NCBI GenBank assembly: GCA_019417325.1
Contig: DXVO01000038.1
Location: 183,851-247,850, forward strand
DNA from: Parabacteroides sp.
GTDB taxonomy: Bacteria; Bacteroidota; Bacteroidia; Bacteroidales; Tannerellaceae
Reading direction: 5' to 3'
DNA: 64,000 nt
The notes below the pieces were generated by a model. It made no database searches and was not told the DNA's origin. It saw only the letters and a program-made list of their open reading frames with translations. Below, in pieces: positions 1-8,446 of this stretch. The position numbers and the translations under genes were made by a program. Each line of letters starts with the position of its first letter. Positions within the stretch are counted from its first letter, which is position 1.

Positions 1-655
1 CGGAATAAGCGGTAAAAAGAATATCTTTTATATTTCCAGGCCCACGCATACGGTCATATAATTCGTCTTTTGTATGACGCCATTTATTGGGCAACCCTTT
101 TACTATAGGATGGACTTTGTTACGACCGTTCAATACATATTCATGCTGTTGCCCGTGCGAGCCGCCTACCCCAGCCGAACTGTCTTTTATCAACTTATCA
201 TCCTGCCAGTATACATATGGGCCGGACTTTTCATTGCGTCCTTCCCAACCGCCCAATGCACAAATCTTATTAAACTCCGCCCATTCGGAAAAAGCATTAT
301 CGGCAGCATGATAAACAACTATCCCACCCCCGCTTTGCGCATATTCCAGGAAACGTTTATTGGTTTCTTCCGGCCAGGCATCACCATTATAATCGAGTAC
401 GACCAACTGGTAAGGCGTAAAGTCAAGAACAAATCCGGACATATCTTTCCCCTGCCCCGGAGAGACAGCCAAATCCACCTCAAAACGTCCGGAATTTTCA
501 AGGATTTGCTTCAATGCGACATGGCTAACCTGCCAATTGTGATTATTCTGTCCTGTAATCAATAGTGTTTTAACCGGCTTACGCGCCGATACCGTACAGG
601 CCAACAACAAAGCAAAAGCGACAAACAGGAGCTTCCCCACAGATACGTGTTTCAT
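1..655 (-). CDS. ThuA-domain secreted protein, C-terminus cut by window edge
   Basis: Reading the minus strand from the ATG at 655 gives 218 uninterrupted codons running off the window. The N-terminus is a signal peptide (MKHVSVGKLLFVAFALLLAC) that ends either in a weak lipobox (LLAC, Cys20) or in a VSA type I site. The mature part shows the ThuA (trehalose utilisation) glutamine-amidotransferase-like fold: a first beta strand LLITGQNNHNW, then YQLVVLDYNGDAWPEE, a GGGIVVYHAADNAF strand-turn and GGSHGQQHEY. ThuA proteins are linked to sugar or nucleoside-sugar degradation in Bacteroidetes, but the substrate is unknown here. The start is preceded by a -7 box (686-693), and the first 22-bp dyad array (725-790) sits just upstream of that promoter. 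It is divergent from the CLC gene. The family call is firm; the role is not. Confidence 0.85.
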   Translation of the reverse strand, partial: MKHVSVGKLLFVAFALLLACTVSARKPVKTLLITGQNNHNWQVSHVALKQILENSGRFEVDLAVSPGQGKDMSGFVLDFTPYQLVVLDYNGDAWPEETNKRFLEYAQSGGGIVVYHAADNAFSEWAEFNKICALGGWEGRNEKSGPYVYWQDDKLIKDSSAGVGGSHGQQHEYVLNGRNKVHPIVKGLPNKWRHTKDELYDRMRGPGNIKDILFTAYS

Positions 656-685
656 GATATTACTTGGTTTAAAGATTTTTCCAGA

Positions 686-693
686 CAAAGATA
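686..693 (-). promoter_or_regulatory. Putative -7 box of the ThuA gene
   Basis: The minus strand reads TATCTTTG, matching the Bacteroides -7 consensus TAnnTTTG, 31 bases before the ATG. A TTTG lies 14 bases further upstream (708-711), closer than the usual spacing of about 19. Confidence 0.45.
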
Positions 694-724
694 CTAAATA
701 CCCGAAACAAAAAGACACATTTTC

Positions 725-790
725 AAAACATAGGTGTTTTGAATGCAAAGCATATATGTTTTAAAAACAAAACACCTATGTTTTGAAAAC
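725..790. repeat. Array 1: three 22-bp units, each with an AAAACA-N4-TGTTTT dyad
   Basis: Three 16-bp dyads start at 725, 747 and 769, exactly 22 bp apart: AAAACATAGGTGTTTT, AAAGCATATATGTTTT and AAAACACCTATGTTTT. The first and third are reverse complements, and the middle one is nearly a perfect palindrome. As a result 720-741 and 768-789 also form a perfect 22-bp inverted repeat. The array lies upstream of the ThuA promoter elements. The same half-sites recur at 29935-30000. Either it is a cooperative operator or a member of a dispersed palindromic repeat family. Confidence 0.85.
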
Positions 791-848
791 AGGGAATCGA
801 CACTTACAAATCCCCTCTTCCCTCTCCTAAACAAGTCATTTATCAATT

Positions 849-914
849 CATAGTTATGGTTTTTCAAAATCATAATTATGAATTGGGAAAACCATAACTA
901 TGACCGGGAAAAAC
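849..914. repeat. Array 2: three 22-bp units with CATAA/CATAG half-site dyads
   Basis: Ten-base dyads start at 849, 871 and 893, again exactly 22 bp apart: CATAGTTATG, CATAATTATG and CATAACTATG. The outer two are reverse complements of each other and the centre is a perfect palindrome, so the layout matches array 1 although the half-sites differ. 848-863 and 888-903 form a perfect 16-bp inverted repeat. It lies 15 to 90 bases upstream of the possible starts of the CLC gene. Confidence 0.8.
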
Positions 915-991
915 AACATTTTATTTAATTGATTGTTAAGCGGCAAAAGAATATCAACCAAAACCTACCCAAGCTTGTTTTAAACGAGCTT

Positions 992-2536
992 ATGAAAATA
1001 AACAGGACAAGAATAAAACTGAAATTAGTAGACGCCAGGCTATATTTCGTAAGCCTGATAGTGGGGTTGCTGACCGGAGCGGTTGCCGTACCCTACCACT
1101 ACCTGCTGCAATTATTTTACAACCTGCGGAAAGCATTCTTCGATTCATCCCCACCGTGGTATCTCCATGTCCTGTTTTTCTTTATTCTATGGGGAATGCT
1201 CATCATTGTTTCCTGGATGGTGAAGCAATACCCATTTATTTCAGGCGGAGGAATCTCCCAGACACGGGCAGCCATCAACGGGAGAATCGGTTATTTGCAT
1301 TCGTTCCGCCAACTGTTGGCTAAATTCACAGGAGGGGTGATGACTTTAAGTTGTGGATTATCCATGGGACGGGAAGGACCTTCCGTACAAATGGGCTCCT
1401 ATATCGGCGATTTGGTTGCCAAATGGGGGCATGTATTAAGCGGGGAACGGAAACAGTTGCTTGCTGCCGGAGCCGGAGCCGGATTAGCGGCGGCATTTGC
1501 AGCACCACTTGCAGCAGCTACTTTAGTAATTGAATCGATTGAACGTTTCGATGCACCCAAGACGGCAATTACCACCTTGCTGGCAGGTGTTGTTGCCGGA
1601 GCAATCGCCAGCATGATGTTTCCCATCAATCCTTATCATGAAATACAGGCGGTAGCTCCCGACCTTCCATACGGACTACAAATAAAACTGTTTCTGCTTT
1701 TCGCTGTAATCATATCTCTGTTCGGTAAGCTTTATTCGCAGTTGATGCTACACGTCAAACGGCTATATCCGCGTATCAAGCAACCCGAATATATTAAATT
1801 GCTGGGACTTGTATTCGTTGCTTACATCATCTCCCTTACCGTAACAGACCTGACCGGGGGAGGCGAACAGTTCCTGACCGAGCAGGCAATAGGCGGCAGC
1901 AATAACCTATACTGGATTGGCGGGATGATGTTGCTGCATATGTTTTTTACCGTTTATTCTTTTTCTTCCGGCTTGCCCGGAGGTAGCTTTATCCCCACAC
2001 TTGTGACCGGCGGATTAGTCGGCAAATTATGCGCCCTGATACTTGTGCAGAAAGGGATAATCGGACCCGAGAATGTGAGTTATGTAATGTTGATAGGGAT
2101 GGCTGCATTCCTGATTGCCGTGATACGTACGCCGATTACAGCTATCATTTTGATTACCGAAATCACCGGGCATTTTGAGGTATTCTATCCTTCCATCGTT
2201 GTGGGAGGGCTTACCTATTATTTTACGCAGTTACTGGAAATAAAACCTTTCGACGTCCTGTTGTATGAAGAAATGATTAATAAGCCCCTGTTCAAGAAAC
2301 AGAAAAGGGTAACACTCGATGTGGAAGTAATGGCAGGAGCATTCCTGGACGGAAAGCCCACAGATAAGCTAAAACTCCCCGGAGATTGTATCATTATAAA
2401 TGTACACCGCAACCATAAAAACCAGCCTCCCGCCGGAATGATTATTCAGGCGGGAGACCAGTTGACTATCGAGCTGGACGCTCAGGATATTGAAAAACTA
2501 TATGAACCCTTAGTGAGTATGGCTAATATCTATTAA
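992..2536 (+). CDS. clcA: CLC-family chloride channel/antiporter with C-terminal TrkA_C domain
   Basis: Moves chloride across the inner membrane. About 430 residues form the multi-spanning CLC core with the selectivity-filter motifs ISGGGIS, GREGPS (gating glutamate present) and SGLPGGSFIP. A cytoplasmic TrkA_C/RCK_C domain follows in the last 90 residues. The frame is open upstream to a TTG at 929, but I prefer the ATG at 992 because the extra 21 residues are polar and not family-like. Aligning APLAAATLVIESIE with E. coli ClcA (APLAGILFIIEEM) puts Ser where the internal proton glutamate E203 sits, and KPFD has Asp where the filter tyrosine (KPLY) sits. Either change could alter coupling. This is my manual alignment, not a computed one. 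It lies downstream of array 2. Confidence 0.93.
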   Translation: MKINRTRIKLKLVDARLYFVSLIVGLLTGAVAVPYHYLLQLFYNLRKAFFDSSPPWYLHVLFFFILWGMLIIVSWMVKQYPFISGGGISQTRAAINGRIGYLHSFRQLLAKFTGGVMTLSCGLSMGREGPSVQMGSYIGDLVAKWGHVLSGERKQLLAAGAGAGLAAAFAAPLAAATLVIESIERFDAPKTAITTLLAGVVAGAIASMMFPINPYHEIQAVAPDLPYGLQIKLFLLFAVIISLFGKLYSQLMLHVKRLYPRIKQPEYIKLLGLVFVAYIISLTVTDLTGGGEQFLTEQAIGGSNNLYWIGGMMLLHMFFTVYSFSSGLPGGSFIPTLVTGGLVGKLCALILVQKGIIGPENVSYVMLIGMAAFLIAVIRTPITAIILITEITGHFEVFYPSIVVGGLTYYFTQLLEIKPFDVLLYEEMINKPLFKKQKRVTLDVEVMAGAFLDGKPTDKLKLPGDCIIINVHRNHKNQPPAGMIIQAGDQLTIELDAQDIEKLYEPLVSMANIY

Positions 2537-2558
2537 AGAAGATATACCCACAGCCCCA

Positions 2559-4235
2559 TCAGGCAAAAAATAATATAAGTAATTGTGCGGTAAGCACACG
2601 GAGGAACATGGCCAGCGGATAAACGGTTGCATATCCCACCGAAGGAGCATCATTTCCTGCCGTAGCATTCGAATAAGCCAGTGCTGGCGGGTCGGTTGTA
2701 CTTCCCGCAATCATTCCCATCAAAGTAAAATAATTGATTTTACAGAAATAACGTCCGATACTTCCGATAATCAGCAACGGGACAATCGTGATAATAAAAC
2801 CGTAACCTATCCAGGCGAAACCACCGTTGTTTACTATCGTATCGACAAAACCGTCGCCGGCGCTGATACCCACACAAGCAAGAAACAGCGTGATACCGAT
2901 TTCGCGCAACATCAGATTGGCACTCTGGGTTGTATACGTAACCAGTTTATATTTATATCCGAAACGGCTGATTAAAATAGCCACAACCAACGGACCACCG
3001 GCAAGGCCTAACTTGACAGGCTGAGGGATACCCGGAAAAGAAATCGGAAGGCTTCCCAATATGATACCTAAAGCTATACCGATAAAGATGGTAATCAGGT
3101 TCGGTTCGTTCAAACGTTTCATGGAATTTCCCAACACCTTCTCCACATTGGAGATTGCAGTTTCCGTACCTACCACATTCACACGGTCGCCCACCTGAAG
3201 GGTCAAACCGGGAGTCGCAACCAAATCGACACCGGCACGGTTGATACGGGTAATATTGATACCATACAACTTGCGCAATTTGAGCTGTCCCAGACGTTTA
3301 CCATTCAATTCGGGTTTTGTTATCAGGATACGGCGGTTCACAAACTGGCTTTCCATACGAATCCATTGTTTACGCTCCATATTGATTTCTTCTCCGATAA
3401 AAGCTTTGATCGTTCCGGCTTCCGTCTCGGTAGTAATAACAAAAACCTTATCATTTTCCTGAAGCTGCGTATTGGCAGATGCTATTTCAATCTTCTTATC
3501 ACTATCGCGCCAAATACGGGAAATAACGAAATCATGATGTTCAAGCAGGTTCGATAGTTCGCTGATCTTTTTACCGAAAATCGCCGGATTCTTTACGATT
3601 AAAGAAATAGGCTTGGCTTCATTCTGATGCGACACATCCTCATTATTCAACTGCTCATTTTCTTTGTCAAAGTTTACGCGGAAGGCATAACGGACAAATA
3701 TGATAGCAAGAATAATACCGATTACACCCAACGGATAGGCAACGGCATATCCCAAAGCAATCGTATTATCCCCCACACCGTGCATATCGGAATAAGCCTG
3801 CTGGGCTGCACCCAGACCCGGAGTATTCGTTACAGCACCGGATAAGATACCCACCATCGTCGGCATCGGAATACCCGTCACAAAATGTAAGATAACAGCA
3901 GTTGCAACACCTAAAAACACAATCCCGCAGGCAAGCATGTTCAAGGTTACCCCTCCTTTCTTGAAAGAAGAGAAAAAGCCCGGTCCTACCTGCATACCTA
4001 CAGAATAGACAAAGAGAATCAAACCGAATTCCTTAAAAAAGTGAATTACATTGTGGTTAATCGTAAAACCGAAATGTCCGAGGATAATACCGACGAACAA
4101 TACCAGCGTAATGCCTAAAGAAACGCCAAACACTTTGATTTTTCCTAATTGAATGCCGGCTGCAATGACAAAGGAGAGTAAAAGAATTGAGTGCCCTATG
4201 CCCTCGCCCCATAGCAAATCATTTATCCAATCCAT
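2559..4235 (-). CDS. YidE/AspT-type (aspartate:alanine exchanger family) transporter
   Basis: Integral membrane transporter of the AAE family, with two copies of the YidE/YbjL duplicated membrane domain around a soluble middle. Residues about 10-195 are strongly hydrophobic, with the family-like stretch GAVTNTPGLGAAQQAY. Two TrkA_C domains follow (about 210-290 and 295-370), then a second membrane half ending GMIAGSTTDPPALAYSNA. Both halves carry the TNTPGLGA/TTDPPALA re-entrant type motif. Start chosen at the ATG at 4235 (MDWINDLLWGEG); the frame continues to 4277, but that extension is polar and contains the likely leader. The substrate is unknown: family members exchange dicarboxylates or amino acids, others have no assigned role. 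Its 3' end converges with the CLC gene 23 bases away. Confidence 0.9.
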   Translation of the reverse strand: MDWINDLLWGEGIGHSILLLSFVIAAGIQLGKIKVFGVSLGITLVLFVGIILGHFGFTINHNVIHFFKEFGLILFVYSVGMQVGPGFFSSFKKGGVTLNMLACGIVFLGVATAVILHFVTGIPMPTMVGILSGAVTNTPGLGAAQQAYSDMHGVGDNTIALGYAVAYPLGVIGIILAIIFVRYAFRVNFDKENEQLNNEDVSHQNEAKPISLIVKNPAIFGKKISELSNLLEHHDFVISRIWRDSDKKIEIASANTQLQENDKVFVITTETEAGTIKAFIGEEINMERKQWIRMESQFVNRRILITKPELNGKRLGQLKLRKLYGINITRINRAGVDLVATPGLTLQVGDRVNVVGTETAISNVEKVLGNSMKRLNEPNLITIFIGIALGIILGSLPISFPGIPQPVKLGLAGGPLVVAILISRFGYKYKLVTYTTQSANLMLREIGITLFLACVGISAGDGFVDTIVNNGGFAWIGYGFIITIVPLLIIGSIGRYFCKINYFTLMGMIAGSTTDPPALAYSNATAGNDAPSVGYATVYPLAMFLRVLTAQLLILFFA

Positions 4236-4291
4236 ATTATATTTAAGTTTATTATTTGCCCTGAAAAAAGGTTGCAAATATAACTCTTTAC

Positions 4292-4322
4292 TTTGTGTTT
4301 AACAACATAAACTGTATCTTTA
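4292..4322 (+). promoter_or_regulatory. Promoter of the cyclophilin gene
   Basis: TTTG at 4292-4295 and TATCTTTA at 4315-4322 are separated by 19 bases, the spacing expected for Bacteroides -33/-7 elements. The ATG follows 21 bases later. Confidence 0.55.
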
Positions 4323-4343
4323 CCCACCAAATGAATAAAAAAG

Positions 4344-5153
4344 ATGAAGAAGATTTACTACATTTTACTATGCTTATCAGCCTGTGTAGCTTCTATCTGG
4401 GCACAGGATTCCGAAAAAACAGTCATTATAAAGACAAATGTAGGCACAATGAAGGTACGCTTATACAACGACGTGCCCAACCATGTCCGTACCTTTATCG
4501 ACCGTGCCAATAAAGGCGAGTACAATGGTACGCTTTTCACTCGCGTAATCAAAGAATTCATGATACAGGGCGGAGCTCCAGACTCACGGAATGCACCTGC
4601 CGGAGCCCAGTGTGGTTTCGGAGACCGCAATGCGGAAATCCTGCCGGAGATGAAACCGCAATATTTCCATAAACGCGGTGCATTTGCCGCTCCCCGCCAA
4701 AATGACGACGTAAATCCACAGAAAAAGTCGGATATGTCCCAGTTCTTTATCGTACAAGGTAAAGTGTACAGAAGCGGCGAACTGGATACACTGGAATTAA
4801 TTGCCAATAAAGACATCCGCCAAAAAGCAATCGATAAAATATACAAGCCTGTTTATATGGACATGCAGATGTTGAAACAGACAAATAAACGCGAATACAC
4901 CAAACGCATGCGTAAAATCAGTGCGGATGTCGACTCGATGATTTTAGCGACGCCGGGACATCTGGTTTTTACCGACGAACAACGTAAAGCCTATACCACC
5001 GTTGGTGGTTGCCACCATTTAGACGGTCATTATACCATCTTCGGAGAATTGACCGAAGGCTTCGATATTCTTGACCAGATTGCCGAACAACCTAAAGATG
5101 CTTACGACCGCCCTAAAAAAGATATACGTATAATCAGTGTAACCGTAGAATAA
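4344..5153 (+). CDS. Secreted cyclophilin-type peptidyl-prolyl isomerase
   Basis: Catalyses cis-trans isomerisation of X-Pro bonds in the cell envelope. Signal peptide MKKIYYILLCLSACVASIWA. The cyclophilin core begins VIIKTNVGTMKVRLYNDVP and has the signature FTRVIKEFMIQGG, then MSQFFIVQGK and, after a break, GGCHHLDGHYTIFGEL. Between those two last blocks lies a charged helical insertion of about 80 residues (around 140-225) that is typical of Bacteroidetes secreted cyclophilins and absent from E. coli PpiA/PpiB. It has a good promoter just upstream. The 131-residue gene begins one base after its stop, so the two are probably co-transcribed. Confidence 0.92.
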   Translation: MKKIYYILLCLSACVASIWAQDSEKTVIIKTNVGTMKVRLYNDVPNHVRTFIDRANKGEYNGTLFTRVIKEFMIQGGAPDSRNAPAGAQCGFGDRNAEILPEMKPQYFHKRGAFAAPRQNDDVNPQKKSDMSQFFIVQGKVYRSGELDTLELIANKDIRQKAIDKIYKPVYMDMQMLKQTNKREYTKRMRKISADVDSMILATPGHLVFTDEQRKAYTTVGGCHHLDGHYTIFGELTEGFDILDQIAEQPKDAYDRPKKDIRIISVTVE

Positions 5154-5154
5154 T

Positions 5155-5550
5155 ATGCTAAAAAGAGACTTTATCATGGTTCAGATACAGGAACTTGCCA
5201 AAGTAGTGCTCCAAATCATTACGAACCGCAACGACGGGGCAACCCGTAAAATACCGGAGATGATACAAACGGTATACAGTTCTCTGAAACTGGACAGGGA
5301 AACCTTGATGGGCACATCCCCCGAAGCCCTTATCGACCGCCTGAACCAGGATGATGAAGGTGGAATCCTCCGCCTGGAAATAGCAATCAAGACGCTTATC
5401 GAGGAAAGCTACCTCTACCCGGATAAAGAAAAAGAGATGCTCCGGCAAGCCAAGACCTTACTGGAATATATCCAGACACACGACCATACTTTCTCGCTCG
5501 AACGGGTTACGATTCTGGGCGACGTGGAAGAAAGACTCCGGAATAATTAG
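5155..5550 (+). CDS. Conserved small helical protein of unknown function
   Basis: 131 codons from the ATG at 5155, one base after the cyclophilin stop. An alternative ATG at 5176 (MVQIQELAKVV) would give 124 residues and is equally plausible. The protein has no signal peptide or membrane segment and looks all-alpha, with EIAIKTLIEESYLYPDKEKEMLRQAKTLL resembling tetratricopeptide-like helical hairpins (quoted here only as a region, residues about 85-115). I do not recognise a named family. Its stop codon (5548-5550) overlaps the MarR operator, so readthrough from the cyclophilin promoter enters the efflux operon. Confidence 0.75.
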   Translation: MLKRDFIMVQIQELAKVVLQIITNRNDGATRKIPEMIQTVYSSLKLDRETLMGTSPEALIDRLNQDDEGGILRLEIAIKTLIEESYLYPDKEKEMLRQAKTLLEYIQTHDHTFSLERVTILGDVEERLRNN

Positions 5551-5566
5551 TCAAACATTTGACTAA
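5547..5566. promoter_or_regulatory. MarR-type operator overlapping the -33 region
   Basis: TTAGTCAAA-CA-TTTGACTAA is a perfect 9+2+9 palindrome, of the size and TTGACTAA-rich form of MarR family operators. It covers a TTTG (5558-5561) that can serve as the -33 element of the promoter below and lies 49 bases before the marR start, so autorepression is the simplest reading. Confidence 0.75.
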
Positions 5567-5584
5567 TATTCCAGGGATATTTTC

Positions 5585-5592
5585 TACCTTTG
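5585..5592 (+). promoter_or_regulatory. -7 box of the marR-efflux operon
   Basis: TACCTTTG matches TAnnTTTG and lies 22 bases before the marR ATG. The spacing to TTTG at 5558 is 23 bases. Confidence 0.6.
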
Positions 5593-5614
5593 TGCCGAAA
5601 AACAGCAAATAACA

Positions 5615-6055
5615 ATGACCAACAACGAAGCGGCACACGAATTAATGCTCCAGATTCTAAAAACGCGGATGAACTTTCGCCAAACGATTCAGCGGGTATT
5701 AAAATCAAACAATATAGACATGACATTCGAAATGCTCCAGGTGATGCACCGTTTATGGAAAGAACCCGGAGTAAGCCAGCAATATCTGGCACTGCAAACA
5801 GCCAAAGACAAATCCTGCCTGACTTACCTTATCAACAATCTCGAGAAAAAAGGTTGGGTGGAACGCCGGGAAGACCCGTCGGACCGACGCAACAGACTTA
5901 TCCACCTCACCCCTGAAGGAGAAGCACTCTCCCTCCGTGTCAGACCTCTCCTCAACGAAATCTATCACCAGGTAGGCATTGGGATGACCCCCAAACAAAT
6001 CGAATCGTTCATGAAACTTTTAAACAAACTGGATGACATATTGGATAAAATATAG
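5615..6055 (+). CDS. MarR family transcriptional regulator
   Basis: 146-residue winged-helix repressor, usual MarR length. The HTH lies around residues 50-85 (VSQQYLALQTAKDKSCLTYL) and the wing is recognised by EDPSDRRNRLIHLTPEG, the family DxRxxR pattern. It is followed, with a 23-base overlap, by tolC-like, emrA-like and emrB-like genes, the classical layout in which a MarR protein senses a toxic small molecule and derepresses the efflux operon. The palindrome at 5547-5566 is the likely binding site. The inducer cannot be read from the sequence. Confidence 0.93.
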   Translation: MTNNEAAHELMLQILKTRMNFRQTIQRVLKSNNIDMTFEMLQVMHRLWKEPGVSQQYLALQTAKDKSCLTYLINNLEKKGWVERREDPSDRRNRLIHLTPEGEALSLRVRPLLNEIYHQVGIGMTPKQIESFMKLLNKLDDILDKI

Positions 6056-7346
6056 TTTATTATTGTTATTGATATTCACGAAGCCTGTTGTTGCATTTGC
6101 GCAGCAGCAGGCTTATCCTCTTACTGTCGATGACCTTTTCAGGCTGGGGATAGAAAACAATCTGCACCTTAAAGCCAGCCGGATACAGGAAATTATTGCC
6201 GGCGAAGAAGAAAAGACAGCACAGACATCCCGGCTACCGGATATCAGTATCGGAGCCACGGCCGGTTATATCGGTCAGCCCACAATCTTCAAACAGGGAC
6301 TTACCAACCCCACACATCCCGACATGCCGGACTGGTCGCATAATTATAATGTAGAGGTAACGCAACCACTTTACCAGGGCGGCAGAATACGCAACTCCAT
6401 CCGGCGTGCCACCCTAAAGAGACAAGTAGCATCACTCAATACGGCAAGCGACCAGGCTGATATAAAGCTTTCGCTTCTCCGTCAATATACGGATCTTTTC
6501 TCTTTATATAAGGAGACAGAAGTATTGGCACGTAACATTGAAGAATCAGGGCGTAGGCTGGACGATATTCGCCGCCTATGGAAAGAAGGCATCGTAACGC
6601 GCAACGACGAAATACGCAGTGAACTGCAACTGACGAATGACGAACTGGCTCTTCGTGAAGCGAAAGACAATATCACCATCGTTTCCCAACAACTCGATAT
6701 TCAACTCGGGCTGGATGAAACATTGCTCCTGCTGCCGGATACTTCCTTATTATCCGTACAACCCTCACTCAACAATTGCGAAACTTACATACAACAGGCC
6801 TATGCCAACTTCCCGGGTCTGCAAATCGCCCGTTACAATACACGCCTTGCCGAAAATGACATACGGCTTACCCAAGCAGATTACCTGCCCTCGCTTTCCG
6901 TGCGGGCCGGCAATACATTATCGCGCCCGCTCAGCACGACCATGGAGGATGTGTTCGCCAATAACTGGAATATTGCCCTCAGTCTCTCCTACAATCTTTC
7001 TTCACTCTATCACAATAAACATAAAATGCACGAAGCAAAACAATACGTCGACCTCCGGCACAATGCGGAAGAACAGTTGATGCAGGAAATCCGTATCCAT
7101 GTACGCAGCGCCTATATCCGCCACCAGGAAGCCATCGACCGGATAAAGGCATTGCAACTATCGGTCAAACAAGCGGAAGAAAATTACCGGATTGTGAACA
7201 ACCGTTATCTCAACCAGCTCTCTATCCTGACCGACCTGCTGGATGCCAGCAGCGTAAGGCTCGAAGCCGAACTGCAACTCACTACAGCACAAAGTGAAGC
7301 TGTTTATACTTACTATCAACTTATGCACGCATGTGGTAATTTATAA
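6033..7346 (+). CDS. TolC-family outer membrane efflux protein
   Basis: 437 residues with a signal peptide ending VVAFAQ (residues 1-24) and two OEP repeats of long amphipathic helices (about 30-210 and 240-430). QGGRIRNSIRRATLKRQVAS and a second repeat ending TAQSEAVYTYYQLMHACG are typical. It forms the trimeric exit duct of a tripartite pump with the adaptor and MFS pump encoded next. The ATG at 6033 lies inside the 3' end of marR, which suggests translational coupling. No lipobox, so it is probably not lipidated, unlike RND-associated OprM types. Confidence 0.92.
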   Translation: MTYWIKYSLLLLLIFTKPVVAFAQQQAYPLTVDDLFRLGIENNLHLKASRIQEIIAGEEEKTAQTSRLPDISIGATAGYIGQPTIFKQGLTNPTHPDMPDWSHNYNVEVTQPLYQGGRIRNSIRRATLKRQVASLNTASDQADIKLSLLRQYTDLFSLYKETEVLARNIEESGRRLDDIRRLWKEGIVTRNDEIRSELQLTNDELALREAKDNITIVSQQLDIQLGLDETLLLLPDTSLLSVQPSLNNCETYIQQAYANFPGLQIARYNTRLAENDIRLTQADYLPSLSVRAGNTLSRPLSTTMEDVFANNWNIALSLSYNLSSLYHNKHKMHEAKQYVDLRHNAEEQLMQEIRIHVRSAYIRHQEAIDRIKALQLSVKQAEENYRIVNNRYLNQLSILTDLLDASSVRLEAELQLTTAQSEAVYTYYQLMHACGNL

Positions 7347-7358
7347 ACCCATAAAAAG

Positions 7359-8435
7359 ATGAATACATCCAGCCATCATAAAAGAAGAAGGCAACTAATT
7401 CGGTTAAAAATAAGGAATATCACCCTCAATACGGTCTGTATCCTTCTCGCGTTGGGCGGAATTTCCTGGACGATCAATTACTTCTGGAAATACGCCAACT
7501 ACGAAATCACGAACGATGCTGTGGTAGACCAATATATCATTCCGGTCAACATCCGTGTGCAGGGGTATATCAATGATGTCCGTTTCACCGAACATCAGTT
7601 TGTAAAAACGGGAGATACACTCCTTATCCTCGACGACCGCGAATACCGCATCAAGTTGAAGGATGCTGAAGCAGCTCTTATGGATGCACGTGCCGCCCGC
7701 GATGCCCTGGGTTCAGGGATTCGTACTTCCGAAGTGAATGTTTCGGTGCAGGAAGCAAATATAGCCGAAACCAAAGCCCGCCTATGGCATCTCGAACAGG
7801 ACTACCTCCGCTATGCCAACCTGCTGAAAGAAGAATCCGTTTCCCGCCAACAATACGAACAGGCAAAAGCCGATTACGAAGCGATGCAGGCACGCTACAA
7901 TGCCCTGCTCCATCAGAAACAGGCTGCACAATCCCAATATACGGAAACGACAAAAAAGACGGGAAGCGCCGATGCTGCCATCCTCCGTAAAGAAGCCGAA
8001 CTGGAAATGGCAAAGCTAAATCTCAGTTATGCCGTTGTTACGGCTCCTTATGACGGTTATATGGGACGACGTACCCTCGAAAAAGGGCAACTGGTACAAG
8101 CCGGGCAAACCCTCACCTATCTGGTACGTGGACAGGACAAATGGATTACCGCCAATTACAAGGAAACGCAGATTGCCAATATATTTATCGGACAAAAAGT
8201 GCTGATTAAGGTAGATGCACTCAAACAACGGACATTCCATGGTGTTGTCACTGCCATATCCGAAGCCACCGGTTCCAAATATGCTTTGGTTCCGACAGAC
8301 AACTCTGCGGGTAACTTCGTAAAAGTCCAGCAACGCATCCCTGTCCGCATCGACTTGGAAAATGTTTCTCCCGAAGACATGCAACTGCTTCGCGCCGGAA
8401 TGATGGTGGAAACGGAAGCTCTACTCAGCCACTAA
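7359..8435 (+). CDS. HlyD/EmrA-type membrane fusion (adaptor) protein
   Basis: 358 residues. One membrane anchor (about 27-46, LNTVCILLALGGISWTINYF), then a barrel-sandwich half with VRVQGYI-like sequence (NIRVQGYINDVRF), a long alpha hairpin (about 100-205, coiled-coil-like with many A, E, Q, R), and the second lipoyl half VVTAPYDGYMGRRTLEKGQ. It bridges the inner membrane MFS pump and the TolC-like duct. Starts 12 bases after the tolC-like stop and ends 11 bases before the pump gene, so one operon. The length and short N-terminal cytoplasmic segment match EmrA rather than AcrA (no lipobox). Confidence 0.93.
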   Translation: MNTSSHHKRRRQLIRLKIRNITLNTVCILLALGGISWTINYFWKYANYEITNDAVVDQYIIPVNIRVQGYINDVRFTEHQFVKTGDTLLILDDREYRIKLKDAEAALMDARAARDALGSGIRTSEVNVSVQEANIAETKARLWHLEQDYLRYANLLKEESVSRQQYEQAKADYEAMQARYNALLHQKQAAQSQYTETTKKTGSADAAILRKEAELEMAKLNLSYAVVTAPYDGYMGRRTLEKGQLVQAGQTLTYLVRGQDKWITANYKETQIANIFIGQKVLIKVDALKQRTFHGVVTAISEATGSKYALVPTDNSAGNFVKVQQRIPVRIDLENVSPEDMQLLRAGMMVETEALLSH

Positions 8436-8446
8436 CAAACTATTGT

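Noticed and set aside
725..914. Arrays 1 and 2 as a CRISPR
   Set aside because: Units of 22 bp are contiguous dyads with no unique spacers, only three units, and no cas genes.
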